From contig NC_089850.1 of NCBI RefSeq assembly GCF_036373705.1, forward strand, positions 33,344,733 to 33,408,732: a stretch of DNA of 64,000 bases, written 5' to 3'. Every line of letters begins with the position of its first letter. Within the stretch, counting starts at the first letter, position 1. The DNA comes from Amia ocellicauda. Taxonomy: Eukaryota > Chordata > Actinopteri > Amiiformes > Amiidae. Positions 25,434-38,552 of this stretch are shown one piece after another. Below the pieces are notes generated by a model that was given only the letters and a program-made list of their open reading frames with translations, did no database searches and had not been told where the DNA came from. The position numbers and the translations under genes are program-made.

Positions 25434-27664
25434 TCAGTTTTTCTTATTTATTAACTCATTCCGCACCCATTCTTCCCAACCACCTGGGTAATGCTGAACC
25501 CTAAAAGAAAAAAGAAAGTTCAGCAACTTCACACACAATACACTGATGAATACTACATTATTTTGTATATAGATAATATATATATTCTTAACACATATAT
25601 ATTTTTTTAGCCCTGTAAATAAATATAAATTACACACATATTGCTTTGCTGATGCTACTATAAAGAATGTATCTCTTTTCCATGAGGGTGACTTAGCTGT
25701 ACATTCATTGAAGAAAAAAAGTTGCTCACTTGGTGTATCCTAAAGACACAGCTGTTTCCAGAGCCTTTTTGCTTCTGACTCCAGCGAGGCAAGAGAAGAT
25801 AATGTTGTCGGATTGTGATGGCATGTATGAACCATACTTCTCCTTGAATTCATCAGGGTCCAACTTTAGAGCTGCATCCACTTGACCCACTTTGAATAAC
25901 AAAAGAAACCGAACAAGTCAGCTGTACCAACACTGAACATGTAATTCCTATTTTCTAAATGTCTTCAAAGGCTGTGTGAGACAAGAATTAGAAAAAAATG
26001 CAAAATCATACTGTACTGAAAACAATTCACACTATATATTTTTGCCTCAGTCATGGTCTTTATGTGAAATCACAGAAAATGTATCATTAACTTGGTAGAT
26101 TTTTAGACATCGCCCTTAAACTTGATTTGGTGCTGTTTATGAATGCACAATTGCTAATTCATTTAAATAGAGGTTAAATATTATTTTTGTTATGTTTTAT
26201 GTGTATATAAAGACTGTGCTCTTATTTGTTTTTAATAATGGGCTGTTTTGGTATAAGTACTAAAACAAAACACAATAGGTCTGATTTTCCCCGTGTGCTA
26301 ATTATAGTTGCTAATGTTTTTCATTTAGTATGGAGTGAATGAAAATAAGGAACATTATTTATACTTCTATTTACATCAATAGATTACATGTACACACTGT
26401 GCACAGTATTACCAGTTATACAATGTTGAATGCAGATTGCACCAGAGGACATTAATTAAGACTGTAAAGGGCACCGTAACAACCAGTATGCAATGGTTTA
26501 CTGCCAGTATTAGTGCAACTTTATGATGACAGCCTATACTTCCACAAACACAATACAGGTTTCTGATTAAGCAATTACATTGATATTAATCCACAACCTG
26601 CTCATATTGTTTATATATGTCTTACAATAGTGACAGTATATCACATTATTTTGTACATACAATTGTGTCCCCCACCTGGGCTTGAACCCACAACCCAGAG
26701 CCTTAACCACTACATTCCACTGTAATACAATTATGCAATGACCTGTCTTAGGCCTGGACTGGATCACAAACGTGTGAAGTGCTTTGTATTTTGTATTTTT
26801 TCCAGCACTTTTAGTAAGTAAGCTGTGGTTTAAACAACACATCTCGTCCTGAAGTCCTGCAAAGCTTCACTAGCTTAGATACCTAGTAATACACTACACT
26901 GTAGCATTTGCAGCTAATGTTGTGAATACTAAGTAGCTATGTGTATGACATCGATACATTGCGTCATATGTAAGGCATGATGTCGTCATGGGTAAAGGCA
27001 TCTTTATTATTATTAATAATAATAGACTATATATAACATTGTATATATTAAGGGAGAAAGGGAACACATTTGTATAGGCTACTTACAGGGGACATTGATA
27101 GCGCCAGGGATCTGCCCATATTCTCTGAGCTCCCACGGTTCCCGGACATCAATCACCACAGCACTGGTCTTGTCTGCGAGCAACTGCTTCAACTTTTCAT
27201 AAGAGACATCTGGGCTGGACTCGGAGACGGTGCTGTATCTGCGAGAGAGGCGCTGTCCCGCCCGGGTGCCTGCAGACAAAGTGGTGCAGCGCCAGATCCC
27301 GATTGTTATCCGCTGTATCTTACTCACACGTCCCGACAAGCGAAGCACACTGATAGTGCCACACTGCAGCTACAACACACATGCAAGATCTGTGTTTTAA
27401 TCAGTCCATGACCTATTATGATGTGGTCTTTGACTCGTTTCATACATGTTGACCATCTCAGTTTGAAAACACATATACTGATTACACAAGCAGGACGCTG
27501 TACTAAATATAATGCTGACACTTACAGAGCAGGGACGAGGAAGTACTCCCGTACGGTAAAAGCACAGGCGATCTTCTGCTACTGCAAGCCCAGGAAAGCG
27601 CTGGTGTCACATTCCTGTACAACACAATGCAAGGAATGATTCCCTTTAGCCTTGAAGATGCCAT
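25434..27664 (-). CDS. TSTD3: Rhodanese-domain protein TSTD3, complete, 4 exons
   Basis: Single-domain thiosulfate sulfurtransferase-like protein, by family a sulfane-sulfur carrier. Coding exons: 27664-27526, 27269-27087, 25889-25730, 25500-25434. They total 549 bp, 182 residues. Exon 1 was found by phase matching: ATG at 27664, donor GTAAGT at 27525, joined in frame to the acceptor at 27270. Residues 1-60 are Arg/Ser-rich with almost no acidic residues (MASSRLKG start, SSRRSP, GQRLSRRYS), typical of a mitochondrial presequence. The rhodanese domain follows: VVIDVREPWE (about 84-93), GQIPGAINVP (98-107), and the active-site loop with nucleophilic Cys141 in SCLAGVRS, the usual CxxGxR form. 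It ends with HYPGGWEEW. The symbol rests on domain type plus position between CCNC and USP45. Confidence 0.88.
26650..26755 (-). repeat. tRNA-like SINE fragment
   Basis: On the minus strand an A-box-like TAGTGGTTAAGG (26701-26712) is followed by a B-box GGTTCAAGCCC (26678-26688), with tRNA-like spacing, then a GGTGGGGGACA block. It sits in TSTD3 intron 2. The internal RNA polymerase III promoter layout supports a SINE head rather than a tRNA gene, as no full cloverleaf can be drawn. Confidence 0.5.
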
Positions 27665-27753
27665 TAGAGATATTTCCCAAAAATCCTACAGAGAAAAACT
27701 CGATATCCACATAAGGACTGCTCTTCTACTGGTCAAGAACGGAGTGTTGCATA

Positions 27754-27765
27754 TGCGCTTGCGCA
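27754..27765. promoter_or_regulatory. NRF1-type palindrome in the TSTD3/USP45 divergent promoter
   Basis: tgcgcttgcgca matches the NRF1 consensus (TGCGCNTGCGCA type), 90 bases upstream of the TSTD3 ATG in a locally CpG-richer patch. NRF1 sites are typical of divergent housekeeping promoters and of nuclear genes for mitochondrial proteins. Binding is inferred. Confidence 0.5.
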
Positions 27766-27820
27766 GAAAAACGAGCCTTAATCTGCTCAGTCGGGGTATG
27801 ATTATAGTACCAGCTCAGGA

Positions 27821-27828
27821 CAGGAAGT
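27821..27828 (+). promoter_or_regulatory. ETS-type site near the divergent promoter
   Basis: CAGGAAGT, an ETS-family core, lies about 60 bases from the NRF1-like palindrome on the USP45 side. It is a short motif that could occur by chance, but the pairing is common in TATA-less promoters. Confidence 0.3.
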
Positions 27829-27829
27829 C

Positions 27830-29172
27830 TGATTGTGTCATTTAGATTTTTGTTTACCCGGATAAAACACCTTACATGTTGAATGTCTGATGTGAATATA
27901 GTATTTAACACCTTTAAACTGTGTACAACAATAATGCGTTTTTAAGTAACTGAATAGCACTGGACAGCTTTGCATTAGCAAGGTTATAGGTAGTTCATCT
28001 AATTTGCCTACCACCATATGTCAGACCATCTATATCTTAACAGGTTCAGGTTTATTAAAAGCTGTAAGTGATTAATATGCGCATAAATATACATAAAAAT
28101 ACATTATACAAATATTATTCAAGAGTAGTAATATAAATATCCACACACATATACACACACTCACAACAAACAGTTATGTGAATAACATTGTCAAAGGAAG
28201 TTCCTTTGCTCTGTTTAAGCTGTTTCGGCTTCCGTACTGCGTCATATTTTGAGGCTTCAGCAATGTGATCGTGCAAGCCTGTGGTTAGGGGTAGGAAATG
28301 TTTACATGTCAATTACTTTTTTGTGATTGAAAGGAATATTCTAGAAGCTAAACACAAAACCTTCAAATAATTTAAATATATATACTTTTTTTTTAGCAAA
28401 GGTGCAAGTAAGTTAATAGTAATTCAGGTTATAAACCAATAAATATACACGAAAAAGGTAAGTCATGTGCGAGACAAGCCGTTCTGCGTTCGTTAGAGCA
28501 TTTGTTCTATTTGAAGTAAAACTTTGAGAAGATTTATGGTATTGACATTGTATACAATAGTTGTATGGCACAGTCATTAGACGTTTTACGCCTGTTTCTG
28601 CTCTGTAAATGAAAAACAAAAATCAAAAACATTGATTCAGTCTCGCTATTGTGCGTGAACTGTTCTCAGGTGTTCTGCCTTGTTGTGTAACGAAACACAT
28701 ATATGTAAATATGGATACATTTAAATAAGTGTGTTCTAACTGTCCTGCAATTTCTGATCATGAAATGCTGTCCTGCTGTTGAAGGGCCCGCACTTAATCT
28801 TAACCAGATAAGAGCATAGGCTACATCAAAATAAGTATTAGGCTAATTGTAATCTAAAAATAATCATAAAAGCTGCAGCATGAACGTTTGATAGGAATGC
28901 ATGTTAAGATGTTTTATAAACTATGAAAGGAGGGAGCACCAGAACAAGGATTTAAGAAGTGTCATTATGTTTCATTGGATATCGGTAGATTATTCTTATT
29001 TATTGACTTAAACGGCATGTATTTTAGTACACAGAAAAAACGTCGTGTTTCAAATGAATAATTATGTAGATTTTGACAAACTATGGATGTTCATATATAG
29101 AATCAACGCTCTATGTTTTAGTCAATATGTAGATTTTCATACGACTGGTATGGTTAATATTATTTTCTTCAG
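27830..29172 (+). other. USP45: Likely USP45 5' UTR exon(s) and first intron
   Basis: USP45's first coding exon starts directly after an acceptor at 29172 (or a tandem acceptor at 29178), so a noncoding first exon must lie upstream. A strong donor (aaaaagGTAAGT, donor at 28458) is one candidate end for it. I could not define the exon further. Confidence 0.3.
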
Positions 29173-29178
29173 GTACAG

Positions 29179-32100
29179 ATGCGGTTGAAAGATCCTTTCT
29201 CTTTGAAAGCTGCTGAAATGACAAAGAGGTCAAATAGGCCGAGAAAGTCGAGAGATGAAGAGTCGTCTGATGAAGTCGCTGGTGAGATTCAATGATAATT
29301 ATCTCATTAAGCCTGAATTTAACACTCCATTCTCTCTCTCTCTAATCTCGACACAGGGGTCACTGGGACTAAAATTCAGTCCTGGCATTTTAGCCACACC
29401 AGCCCCCCCCCCCAATGACAGCATCAATATCTAGAGCCATAAGTATTTATTTTTAATTTGCCATCAGCATAAATGCTTCCAAATGCTCTTTGGATAGGGT
29501 GCTCCTGAGTTGATTATGAATTTATGAGTGGAGAAACTCCTCTCACAGGCTACCAGGATGACAGTGCAGGGTTCGAATTACAGGGGGGATTGGGGGGGTT
29601 TGACCCCCCTAATTAAGACTTGGACCCCCCCGAAAGAGGTGAAAAGAACATGTTGGGGGGGGGACGAAATATTTATATAATGTAATGTAAAATGCTGTCT
29701 GGTACTCCGACAACAAACCTCCCCCCCATCACGTTATTTAACCGAGATCCCCCACTCCCCTGCTCTCACACAGTTTTTCACCGTAACCCACCCACAGCAT
29801 TTCACCGTCAGCGCTCCCCCTCCCCCCCCCCCCCCTTACACAATTCTACCATCAGCACCCCTATCTGCAACTATGGTTGCCCTCATCTGCTATACACTGC
29901 TGACTCCCCCGATTGTCATTGTATATTTCACATTCTGTGACAGTGTGAGTACGAACTTGTACCCCAGGCCCATAACATGGTATGTCTTTCAACAGGTTGT
30001 ACCAGCGTAGAAGTTGATAACAGCATACAGCACAATATGATGTGTGAGTTTTGTCACAGTATGTCAGCCACTTCTAATTTGTGCCATCGTCACACTGAAA
30101 TACTTTCTTTACAACAGCATTTCTTGAGGTTTGCACTGGATGGTATTCAAAAAAGCAAGCTGAAATCTGTTGCTTTAGGTTTTCCTCATCTTGATGATAG
30201 GCCTGGGTGTCCTTATCATTTGCTTCACTGTCTATGCTAGGCTTAGCCTCATCATAGTGATGAATCAACTAATTTGAAAATTGTAATATACAGATTAAAA
30301 ACGGTTAATAAGGATTACGGTTGTCATGTCATATGTGTTCCCCCTAAACTACCCTAAGTGTTAATTACCATTACATATTCAGCTAACTAACATAATACAT
30401 CTGTGTACCTCCCTGACTTGTCTCTGCAAAGTCTAACATCACTGGGACAGGTAGACCAGACCACACTGCCAGTGCTGAGCCCAGCAACTTCCTACTTGTG
30501 ATTGTTGTGAAACACATATATATGACAAAGATCACTAAATAAATGCCTAATACATGACACTAGGCTCATAATACTTTATTAGGGCCCTGTGTTTTAATTG
30601 ATCATATCACATGACTGGAATTTTAAGCTTTTTTCAATGGATTTGCATCAAACTATCCTCTTTATTTCAGATGGTCCATCACTATCATCAAACGGTTGCT
30701 TTCAATTTTTTTGTAATTATCTTTTTTTTTTTAAGGTTAAAATAAAGGTTCAAATCCAGGTCTGATCAATAGAATAGAGATCATAATTGTGAAAATTGTT
30801 ATCTGATGAAGGCTTTGATTTGATTTTGCTGTCTGCATTTGCGAAGGAGTTGTCTGTGTGTATGAGTATAGTGCATTACCCATTACGGGAGATTACATTA
30901 CTGTCATGTCATGTGTTCTCTGAATCCTCCATTGCCTAATTAGTCTATCGTTAGACTGGTCACTCGTTTGAATTTAATAAATAAATGTGTAATATATTTA
31001 TAGATTTTACCTTAACTGAGATATATGCAATACAGATCAGCCAAAGGCTTGTTACAAGAAATAGTGCAACAAATATATATACATTTTTTTTCAACTTTGA
31101 CCAGCCCACCGAACTAAAAAATGGTCTGGCCCATCTGGCATTTGCCAGAATTGCCAGATGGCCAGTCCGCCTATGTCTCAGCATATATATGTGTATGCAA
31201 TTCTATATAAGTATAAACCTTACTTTTCCAAAGTTATATAATAGTTTACACGACATTATACTCACTTGTTTCTGTGTTTTGGTGGCTTTCAGGTCTAACA
31301 TGTCAGCATGTGAGCAAGGCTGTTGATTTGAACTCGGTGAAGAAAGCCGTGTCACAGAACTTGTGGTCTGTGTGTTCAGAGTGTCTCAAGGAAAGGGCAG
31401 AGCCTGCAGGACCTTTAGATATACTGTTGTGTCTCAAATGTGGTTTCCAGGTAAGGGAATCTGGTTCTTAATTTGTGTATTCTTTGTTTTTATGTTACCT
31501 GGATACTTAATTACACAGACATGGTGTGGTTTGGGAGTTAAAAGTAATGGAGCACACATAGCATAATACATTTGTAAGTGATACAGACTTGAAGAAGTCT
31601 AATTAGTAGATTTCATTGTTTGAATGTTTTTAATTTTTTCCCTCTGATTAACTGATATGATGTATTTTTTGGCAGATGCCCTTATCCATATAATCTCTTC
31701 ATTATAATTGTTTTGTCCTTATTCAGAGCAGTGTTGCATCACTAAAGATATACCATATCATGGTATATATTGTGGGGGGGAATGTAAATTTGTGTAGAAT
31801 CTGTGAGGTTGTGTGAACAAAGCATAAGTTTACGAAATAGCACCTATTTTAACTTTTTCAAAGAGCAGGATCACTTGCTTTAGGAGTTAGTACATCAGTG
31901 CAGTTAAAAACAACATTATGCTAAAAATAGCTACTCCAGGATATTACATGAGATAGTAATATATCAAAAACCTTTATTTCACATTATAATTTTATTTTTT
32001 CTACATAATGATCTTGCCAATAGTGCCCTGCAAATATTGCCCCCTACCTGGTCTGAATAGATCACAAGGGCTGTGAGAGGCTGTTTCAAACCTTGACCTT

Positions 32101-35100
32101 GTATTACAATTGCTATGACATGTTAGTTGTGAATAATTTAGGACTTAATTCCATCTAGTGAATTAATTAAAAAATATGATTCCATGAAGATGATGATAGA
32201 TGTTGTGATTTAATCGTTTAATTGAAAACAGGGCTGTAATCATTCTGACGGGCAGCACTCGACCAAACATTTCCAGGCAGTACATGCAGAATCTCACTGC
32301 ATTGTAATCAGCCTTAGCACATGGAAAGCATGGTGAGAAATCTTTATTTAAAAATAAAATAAAAAATAAAATACACACAAATACTTCTTCCTGTCTTAAT
32401 TCTCACAAACTGTAACCGGATATATTCCTCTTCAATACAGGTGCTATGAATGTAATGAAGAATTATCAACCTATTGCAACAAAAAAGTTCTCACCCAGGC
32501 AGTTGACTTTCTCCAGAAACATTCGGTGAAGGCAACCTCAGGTAAAATGTGTTAATTTATAACGTACTTCCCAATAACACTATAAGGAGTTATGCAATTC
32601 ATTATCTCCCCCATATAAATAGAGATATTTAATTTTCAAACAAAAGGTTATTGAAAGGTCAGTATTTTTAGTAAATGTCAGCAGATAAAATCTTATTTTT
32701 AGCCTACATGCTGCAGTTACAGTGATTACTAATTTATATTTTGCATACTGCATTCTTGTGTCACAGTTCAAATAAATACAAAGTAGTGATCCACAGGCTT
32801 AAGAAAGCTAATACTCATTTCACCACTTTTGTAAAGCTTTAAAATCTTTACATAACTGTAAGTCGTCCTGCATAAGGGGCGTTTGCTAAGAAATAATATT
32901 GCTGAATTTGTAACATCCAATTTGAGATTAATTTTACATTCATAGAGCTGATACAAAACCCACATATGCCACTGCTGTCTTCTCAGTTGCTGCTTTCTTG
33001 TGGTTTTGAAGACAAAATACATGAGCCATGTGATGTGCACCCATGGGCTGCATCATTTTGTGTTTGTAAACATACGTGCATGGTGGTATACTGTACCATG
33101 AAGCATCGTCGAACTGTCACCGAACTATAAGTGGATGATGTAATCCCGACTGAATGTACAGTCGTTCTTCTATGTGGGTGCTTTGAGCTGGATTAATTAG
33201 ATTGAATTCAAGTTCTCAAGGTCGGTTATGTAATGTAGACAGGACCCAAGTCTAATTTAACCTTAAACCTTTAATGGGCAAGTTCATTTGTGTTGTGGAA
33301 ATAATTTCGGCATGAAATGTGTTTTTTCAGCTAATATTAAACATGGAAAAAATAATGTGATTATTATAACAAGTTGATTTGGATGGGTTTGGATGGTGTT
33401 AGTGTATTTCCACTTTGCAGCCTTATTGTATACATACCCTAGGTGGAAAGGATTATTACGGTGTCTAATCTATCAAACTCTATTTTAAAACAAAACCTGG
33501 TATGTCCCTCATTGACATATCTTTACTAATTTGTGCTTTTTGTATTTTTATTCAAATCAAATCACTAATTGTTTAGGGGTTTTTTGGTTTAGTTTTGTTA
33601 TATTTTTTTGTCAAATACATTGTCCGTTTTGGATTTAATGTTAAATGCATTGGACCTTTTTTGTTTGTTTTTTATTTTTACCTTTTTAATTGTTTCTTTA
33701 TTTTGTCCAATGCATTTTCAGTTATTTTCAATGTATTTGACTTTTATGTTGGTGAGCAGTTTTGCTTTAATCACGTTTGTTTTGTTGTTTTGTGCACATG
33801 TTTATTTGAAGTTAATTATTTTGTTTTTCGTTAAATCACAAAGATTTTAAAAATTTTAAGTGATTTTAAGAATTGATTTTAAAAGTTTTTAATCATAAGT
33901 ATTAAAAATTTGAATTGTTTTTTTTCTATGTCATGTAAAATACTATACACAATAAAACAGTATTTTTGTATTTCTATTCAGGAAATTTAAAAATGGTAGG
34001 ATCCATGTGATGAAGTTCACTTTAAAATATATATACATCGATCAGCCATAACATTATGCCCACTGACAGGTGAAGTGAATAACACTGATAATCTCGTTAT
34101 CATGGCACCTGTCAGTGGGTGGGATATATTAGGCAGCAAGTGAACATTTTGTCCGATCCAACAGACGAGCTACTGTAGCTCAAATTACTGAAAAAGTTAA
34201 TGCTGTTTCTGATAGAAAGGTGTCAGAACACACAGTGCATCGCAGTTTGTTGCGTATGGGGCTGCGTAGCCGCAGACCAGTCAGGGTGCCCATGCTGACC
34301 CCTGTCCACTGCTGAAAGCGCCTACAATGAGCACGTGAGCATCAGAACTGGACCATGGAGCAATGGAAGAAGGTGGCCTTTACTGATGAAGGTATTGACT
34401 TGGCCTCCAAATTCCCCAGATCTCAATCCAATCGAGCATCTGTGGGATGTGCTGGACAAACAAGTCCGATCCATGGAGGCCCCACCTCGCAACTTACAGG
34501 ACTTGAAGGATCTGCTGCTAATGTCTTGGTGCCAGATACCACAGCACACCTTCAGAGGTCTAGTGGAGTCCATGCCTCGACGGGTCAGGGCTGTTTTGGC
34601 AGCAAAAGGGGGACCTACACAATATTAGGCAGGTGGTCATAATGTTATGGCTGATTGGTGTGTATACATATACACTCACCTAAAGGATTATTAGGAACAC
34701 CTGTTAAATTTCTCATTAATGCAATTATCTAACCAACCAATCACATGGCAGTTGCTTCAATGCATTTAGGGGTGTGGTCCTGGTCAAGACAATCTCCTGA
34801 ACTCCAAACTGAATGTCTGAATGGGAAAGAAAGGTGATTTAAACAATTTTGAGCGTGGCATGGTTGTTGGTGCCAGACGGGCCGGTCTGAGTATTTCACA
34901 ATCTGCTCAGTTACTGGGATTTTCACGCACAACCATTTCTAGGGTTTACAAAGAATGGTGTGAAAAGGGAAAAACATCCAGTATGCGGCAGTCCTGTGGG
35001 CGAAAATGCCTTGTTGATGCTAGAGGTCAGAGGAGAATGGGCCGACTGATTCAAGCTGATAGAAGAGCAACTTTGACTGAAATAACCACTCGTTACAACC

Positions 35101-38100
35101 GAGGTATGCAGCAAAGCATTTGTGAAGCCACAACACGTACAACCTTGAGGCGGATGGGCTACAACAGCAGAAGACCCCACCGGGTACCACTCATCTCCAC
35201 TACAAATAGGAAAAAGAGGCTACAATTTGCACAAGCTCACCAAAATTGGACAGTTGAAGACTGGAAAAATGTTGCCTGGTCTAATGAGTCTCGATTTCTG
35301 TTGAGACATTCAGATGGTAGAGTCAGAATTTGGCGTAAACAGAATGAGAACATGGATCCATCATGCCTTGTTACCACTGTGCAGGCTGGTGGTGGTGGTG
35401 TAATGGTGTGGGGGATGTTTTCTTGGCACACTTTAGGCCCCTTAGTGCCAATTGGGCATCGTTTAAATGCCACGGCCTACCTGAGCATTGTTTCTGACCA
35501 TGTCCATCCCTTTATGACCACCATGTACCCATCCTCTGATGGCTACTTCCAGCAGGATAATGCACCATGTCACAAAGGTTGAATCATTTCAAATTGGTTT
35601 CTTGAACATGACAATGAGTTCACTGTACTAAACTGGCCCCCACAGTCACCAGATCTCAAGCCAATAGAGCATCTTTGGGATGTGGTGGAACGGGAGCTTC
35701 GTGCCCTGGATGTGCATCCCACAAATCTCCATCAACTGCAAGATGCTATCCTATCAATATGGGCCAACATTTCTAAAGAATGCTTTCAGCACCTTGTTGA
35801 ATCAATGCCACGTAGAATTAAGGCAGTTCTGAAGGCGAAAGGGGGTCAAACACAGTATTAGTATGGTGTTCCTAATAATCCTTTAGGTGAGTGTATATGT
35901 AAACATGAATTTAACTGATGGCAACAATCCAGGCTAATAATTCTAAATACATGCTTTTTGGAATGCTATTATTCCAGGGTGCTTTTCAGAAGTACACTAG
36001 CGCTGGATGCATATGAAAGGGCTAGGATGTACAAAGTCATTGTTTATTCTCTGTAAATAGCACGGCCTTGTGTATGAGATTAAGATGACTCTGCAGGTAT
36101 GCAGAATTGTAGCATTTGATATTCTCTCCTGAAACAAAACATTCTTGGGGTTGGATCATAGTGCATACTAATAAAGACAATTAAATAGATGAACATGATT
36201 TTATATTTTTTATTTTATATAGATTTACTCATACTGGTTCCTATGGGGTTGTGATTCAACATTTCCACACACCCTCAATTCACTAAACTAGAATATTTAC
36301 AGTTTACTCTTGGCTGAAAATATACTCTTGATGAAGTGTAGTTTAATCAATTATGTTTCTTAAACTAAATTAATCACAGTAAAATCATTTCATATAAATG
36401 GTGTGATAACGTTCAACTACAACTGAATGTACTTTATAATATATAGGCTGAAACAAGACAGAGTTTCCAACATATCACTGTCTCCACCTTGTGGTTGGCA
36501 TTTACAGATTATAATTTTCAAATTGATTGTATTTCTGAATTTCTTTGTTCATTCTGCTCCTTTACTGCACTTTGTATACACTGTGGTTATTAAATTGCTG
36601 GGATTTAAATTTTTCTATTTGTTTATAATGTTTTTGTGTCTTTATAATAGTTACTTTGTAAACCAACTTTGGGAAAGGTGTTAGCCATACTAATGAATAG
36701 TAAAACCTATGATGCTACAGCACTTTTAAATTGATTGACTTCAGCCTGCAATTTTCTTCATATTTACACAGCATTGCCTGATGTGACATAGGCTGTTTAT
36801 GTTTTTAAATAAGAAAGCATTAAAATAATACATGTACATTCTGCAGTTTTTACAATATTTTATATATTTGACATTTCATATCTTTAGGTCACAGCTTTGA
36901 GTCCATTAAAAAGGTAGATGAGTTGTATGTCTATTTTTGATATTGCTGGATTAAAATATTTGTAAATCTCTTGGAGTCTGAGAATGTTGGCCCTAACTCT
37001 GTAAAATGTTTCAGACTTTGTATTAAACAATATGCTTTTAAGCATTTAATGGGCTTTTTAAGGCACATGCCACAATCCTACCACAAGATCAGAATACTTC
37101 TCACTGTTTTTAGTTTTTGGCTAAAAAATATCAAAGTCCTGACATTTAAACATTATTTAGAAAACATTGGCTGTTTTGCACTTATCATGCAAGTTGTTCT
37201 GCTACTTCAATTTTTTTTTCCTGCGATGTCTTAAAACCCAGGCAATGACTTGATTACACAATACAAAAAATATGTATATCTATATATAATTATTTGATCT
37301 TGTTTGTTATACTTAAAATTAAACTTCAAATGCACTTTTAAATTATTATTTTTTAATTACTGTTCAGCATCTGGTCTGACTTCTGCTGAACCTTTTTTTG
37401 ATGTAAAATATCTGACATTTTCCTTGTCTTGCATCTTTCTGCTTTGTGAATACTCCTTCTAAACTGCTGATATCCTTGGTCTAGAGGGTGACATTACTGA
37501 CATTGGAGTGTTTAGACCCACCAGCTATACCCTGTGCTGTGGAGCAGATGGGGCTATCTGAGTGGAAGGGTCATGCTCTCTTTGGTGTGCCATCATAACA
37601 AACTGAATTAATGTCTTAAGTTTTTCTCAGTGCTTCTATTTTATTACAGGTTTCTTATGATTATTGTTATTATAAAAGGGTTATAGAGCATCCCGTAATA
37701 ATTATAACAAACAATGTACTGTTGCTGTCCACTCTGCTATATATGTTCCCAAAAAAAGTTACATTATTTTTATATTTTAATTCTCATACCTTGGCTGTAA
37801 ATTAGCTTAGGGATGTTGATACATTTGGATGACTTTTTCTTCTGGCAACCAACTAACTGAAAGAGTGTTTCACAAAACTGTTCTCTTACTTGCATGCCAA
37901 TTAAGGTTTTCTACAAGGAACAGCATATAGGCTGCAAAAAAGAAAATAAAACCACTTGAATTCATCACTTTAGGTTTACTGACTGATATATATATATATA
38001 TATTTTTTTTTTTCTTCTTCTTTTTGCATTGTGTATGTATATGCTTTGTAATTATTGTATAATATTCAGGATTATTAAGAAAAGGAATATATGTTACTTG

Positions 38101-38515
38101 AATTGTTTACATGTATACAGGGGTCATAGAGAAAGGATTCTCTGTTGCAGATTATGACAGCAAATGTCTGCCAGAGGGCAGATTAATAAAAAAAATAAAA
38201 ACATACAAATGTCATGTTACACAAACTCTGTTGGTAATCTTAAGTACAGGAACACCAGCAGGGCTGACAGCTCTGCAAGTTTACCTATGTTCTATTGTAT
38301 TTAGCAATTATGACACAATCTGTAACACAAGCAATACTTTAAATACGCACACTAAATTCTTCTAATGTTGGTTTTGGAGTTATAGGTAAAAGACAGCACA
38401 AGTTAAGTTTTAGCTGATCTGTTGAATATTATTATTTAGTAAATGTGTTTAAATTCCTGTCATTTTTTAATTTTGCCACTGAATATTGATTGATTGACCA
38501 TTACGGTAAATGCTG

Positions 38516-38552
<37 letters not shown>

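Noticed and set aside
27079-27348. TSTD3 starting at 27348 inside the second exon
   Set aside because: The codon there is GTG, not ATG. An upstream exon with ATG at 27664 joins in correct phase and gives a plausible presequence.
27079-27411. Plus-strand 113-codon frame over the TSTD3 exon
   Set aside because: It is the antisense shadow of the rhodanese-coding exon.
29692-29940. Proline-rich 82-codon frame
   Set aside because: It arises from C-rich low-complexity DNA inside the probable hAT relic.
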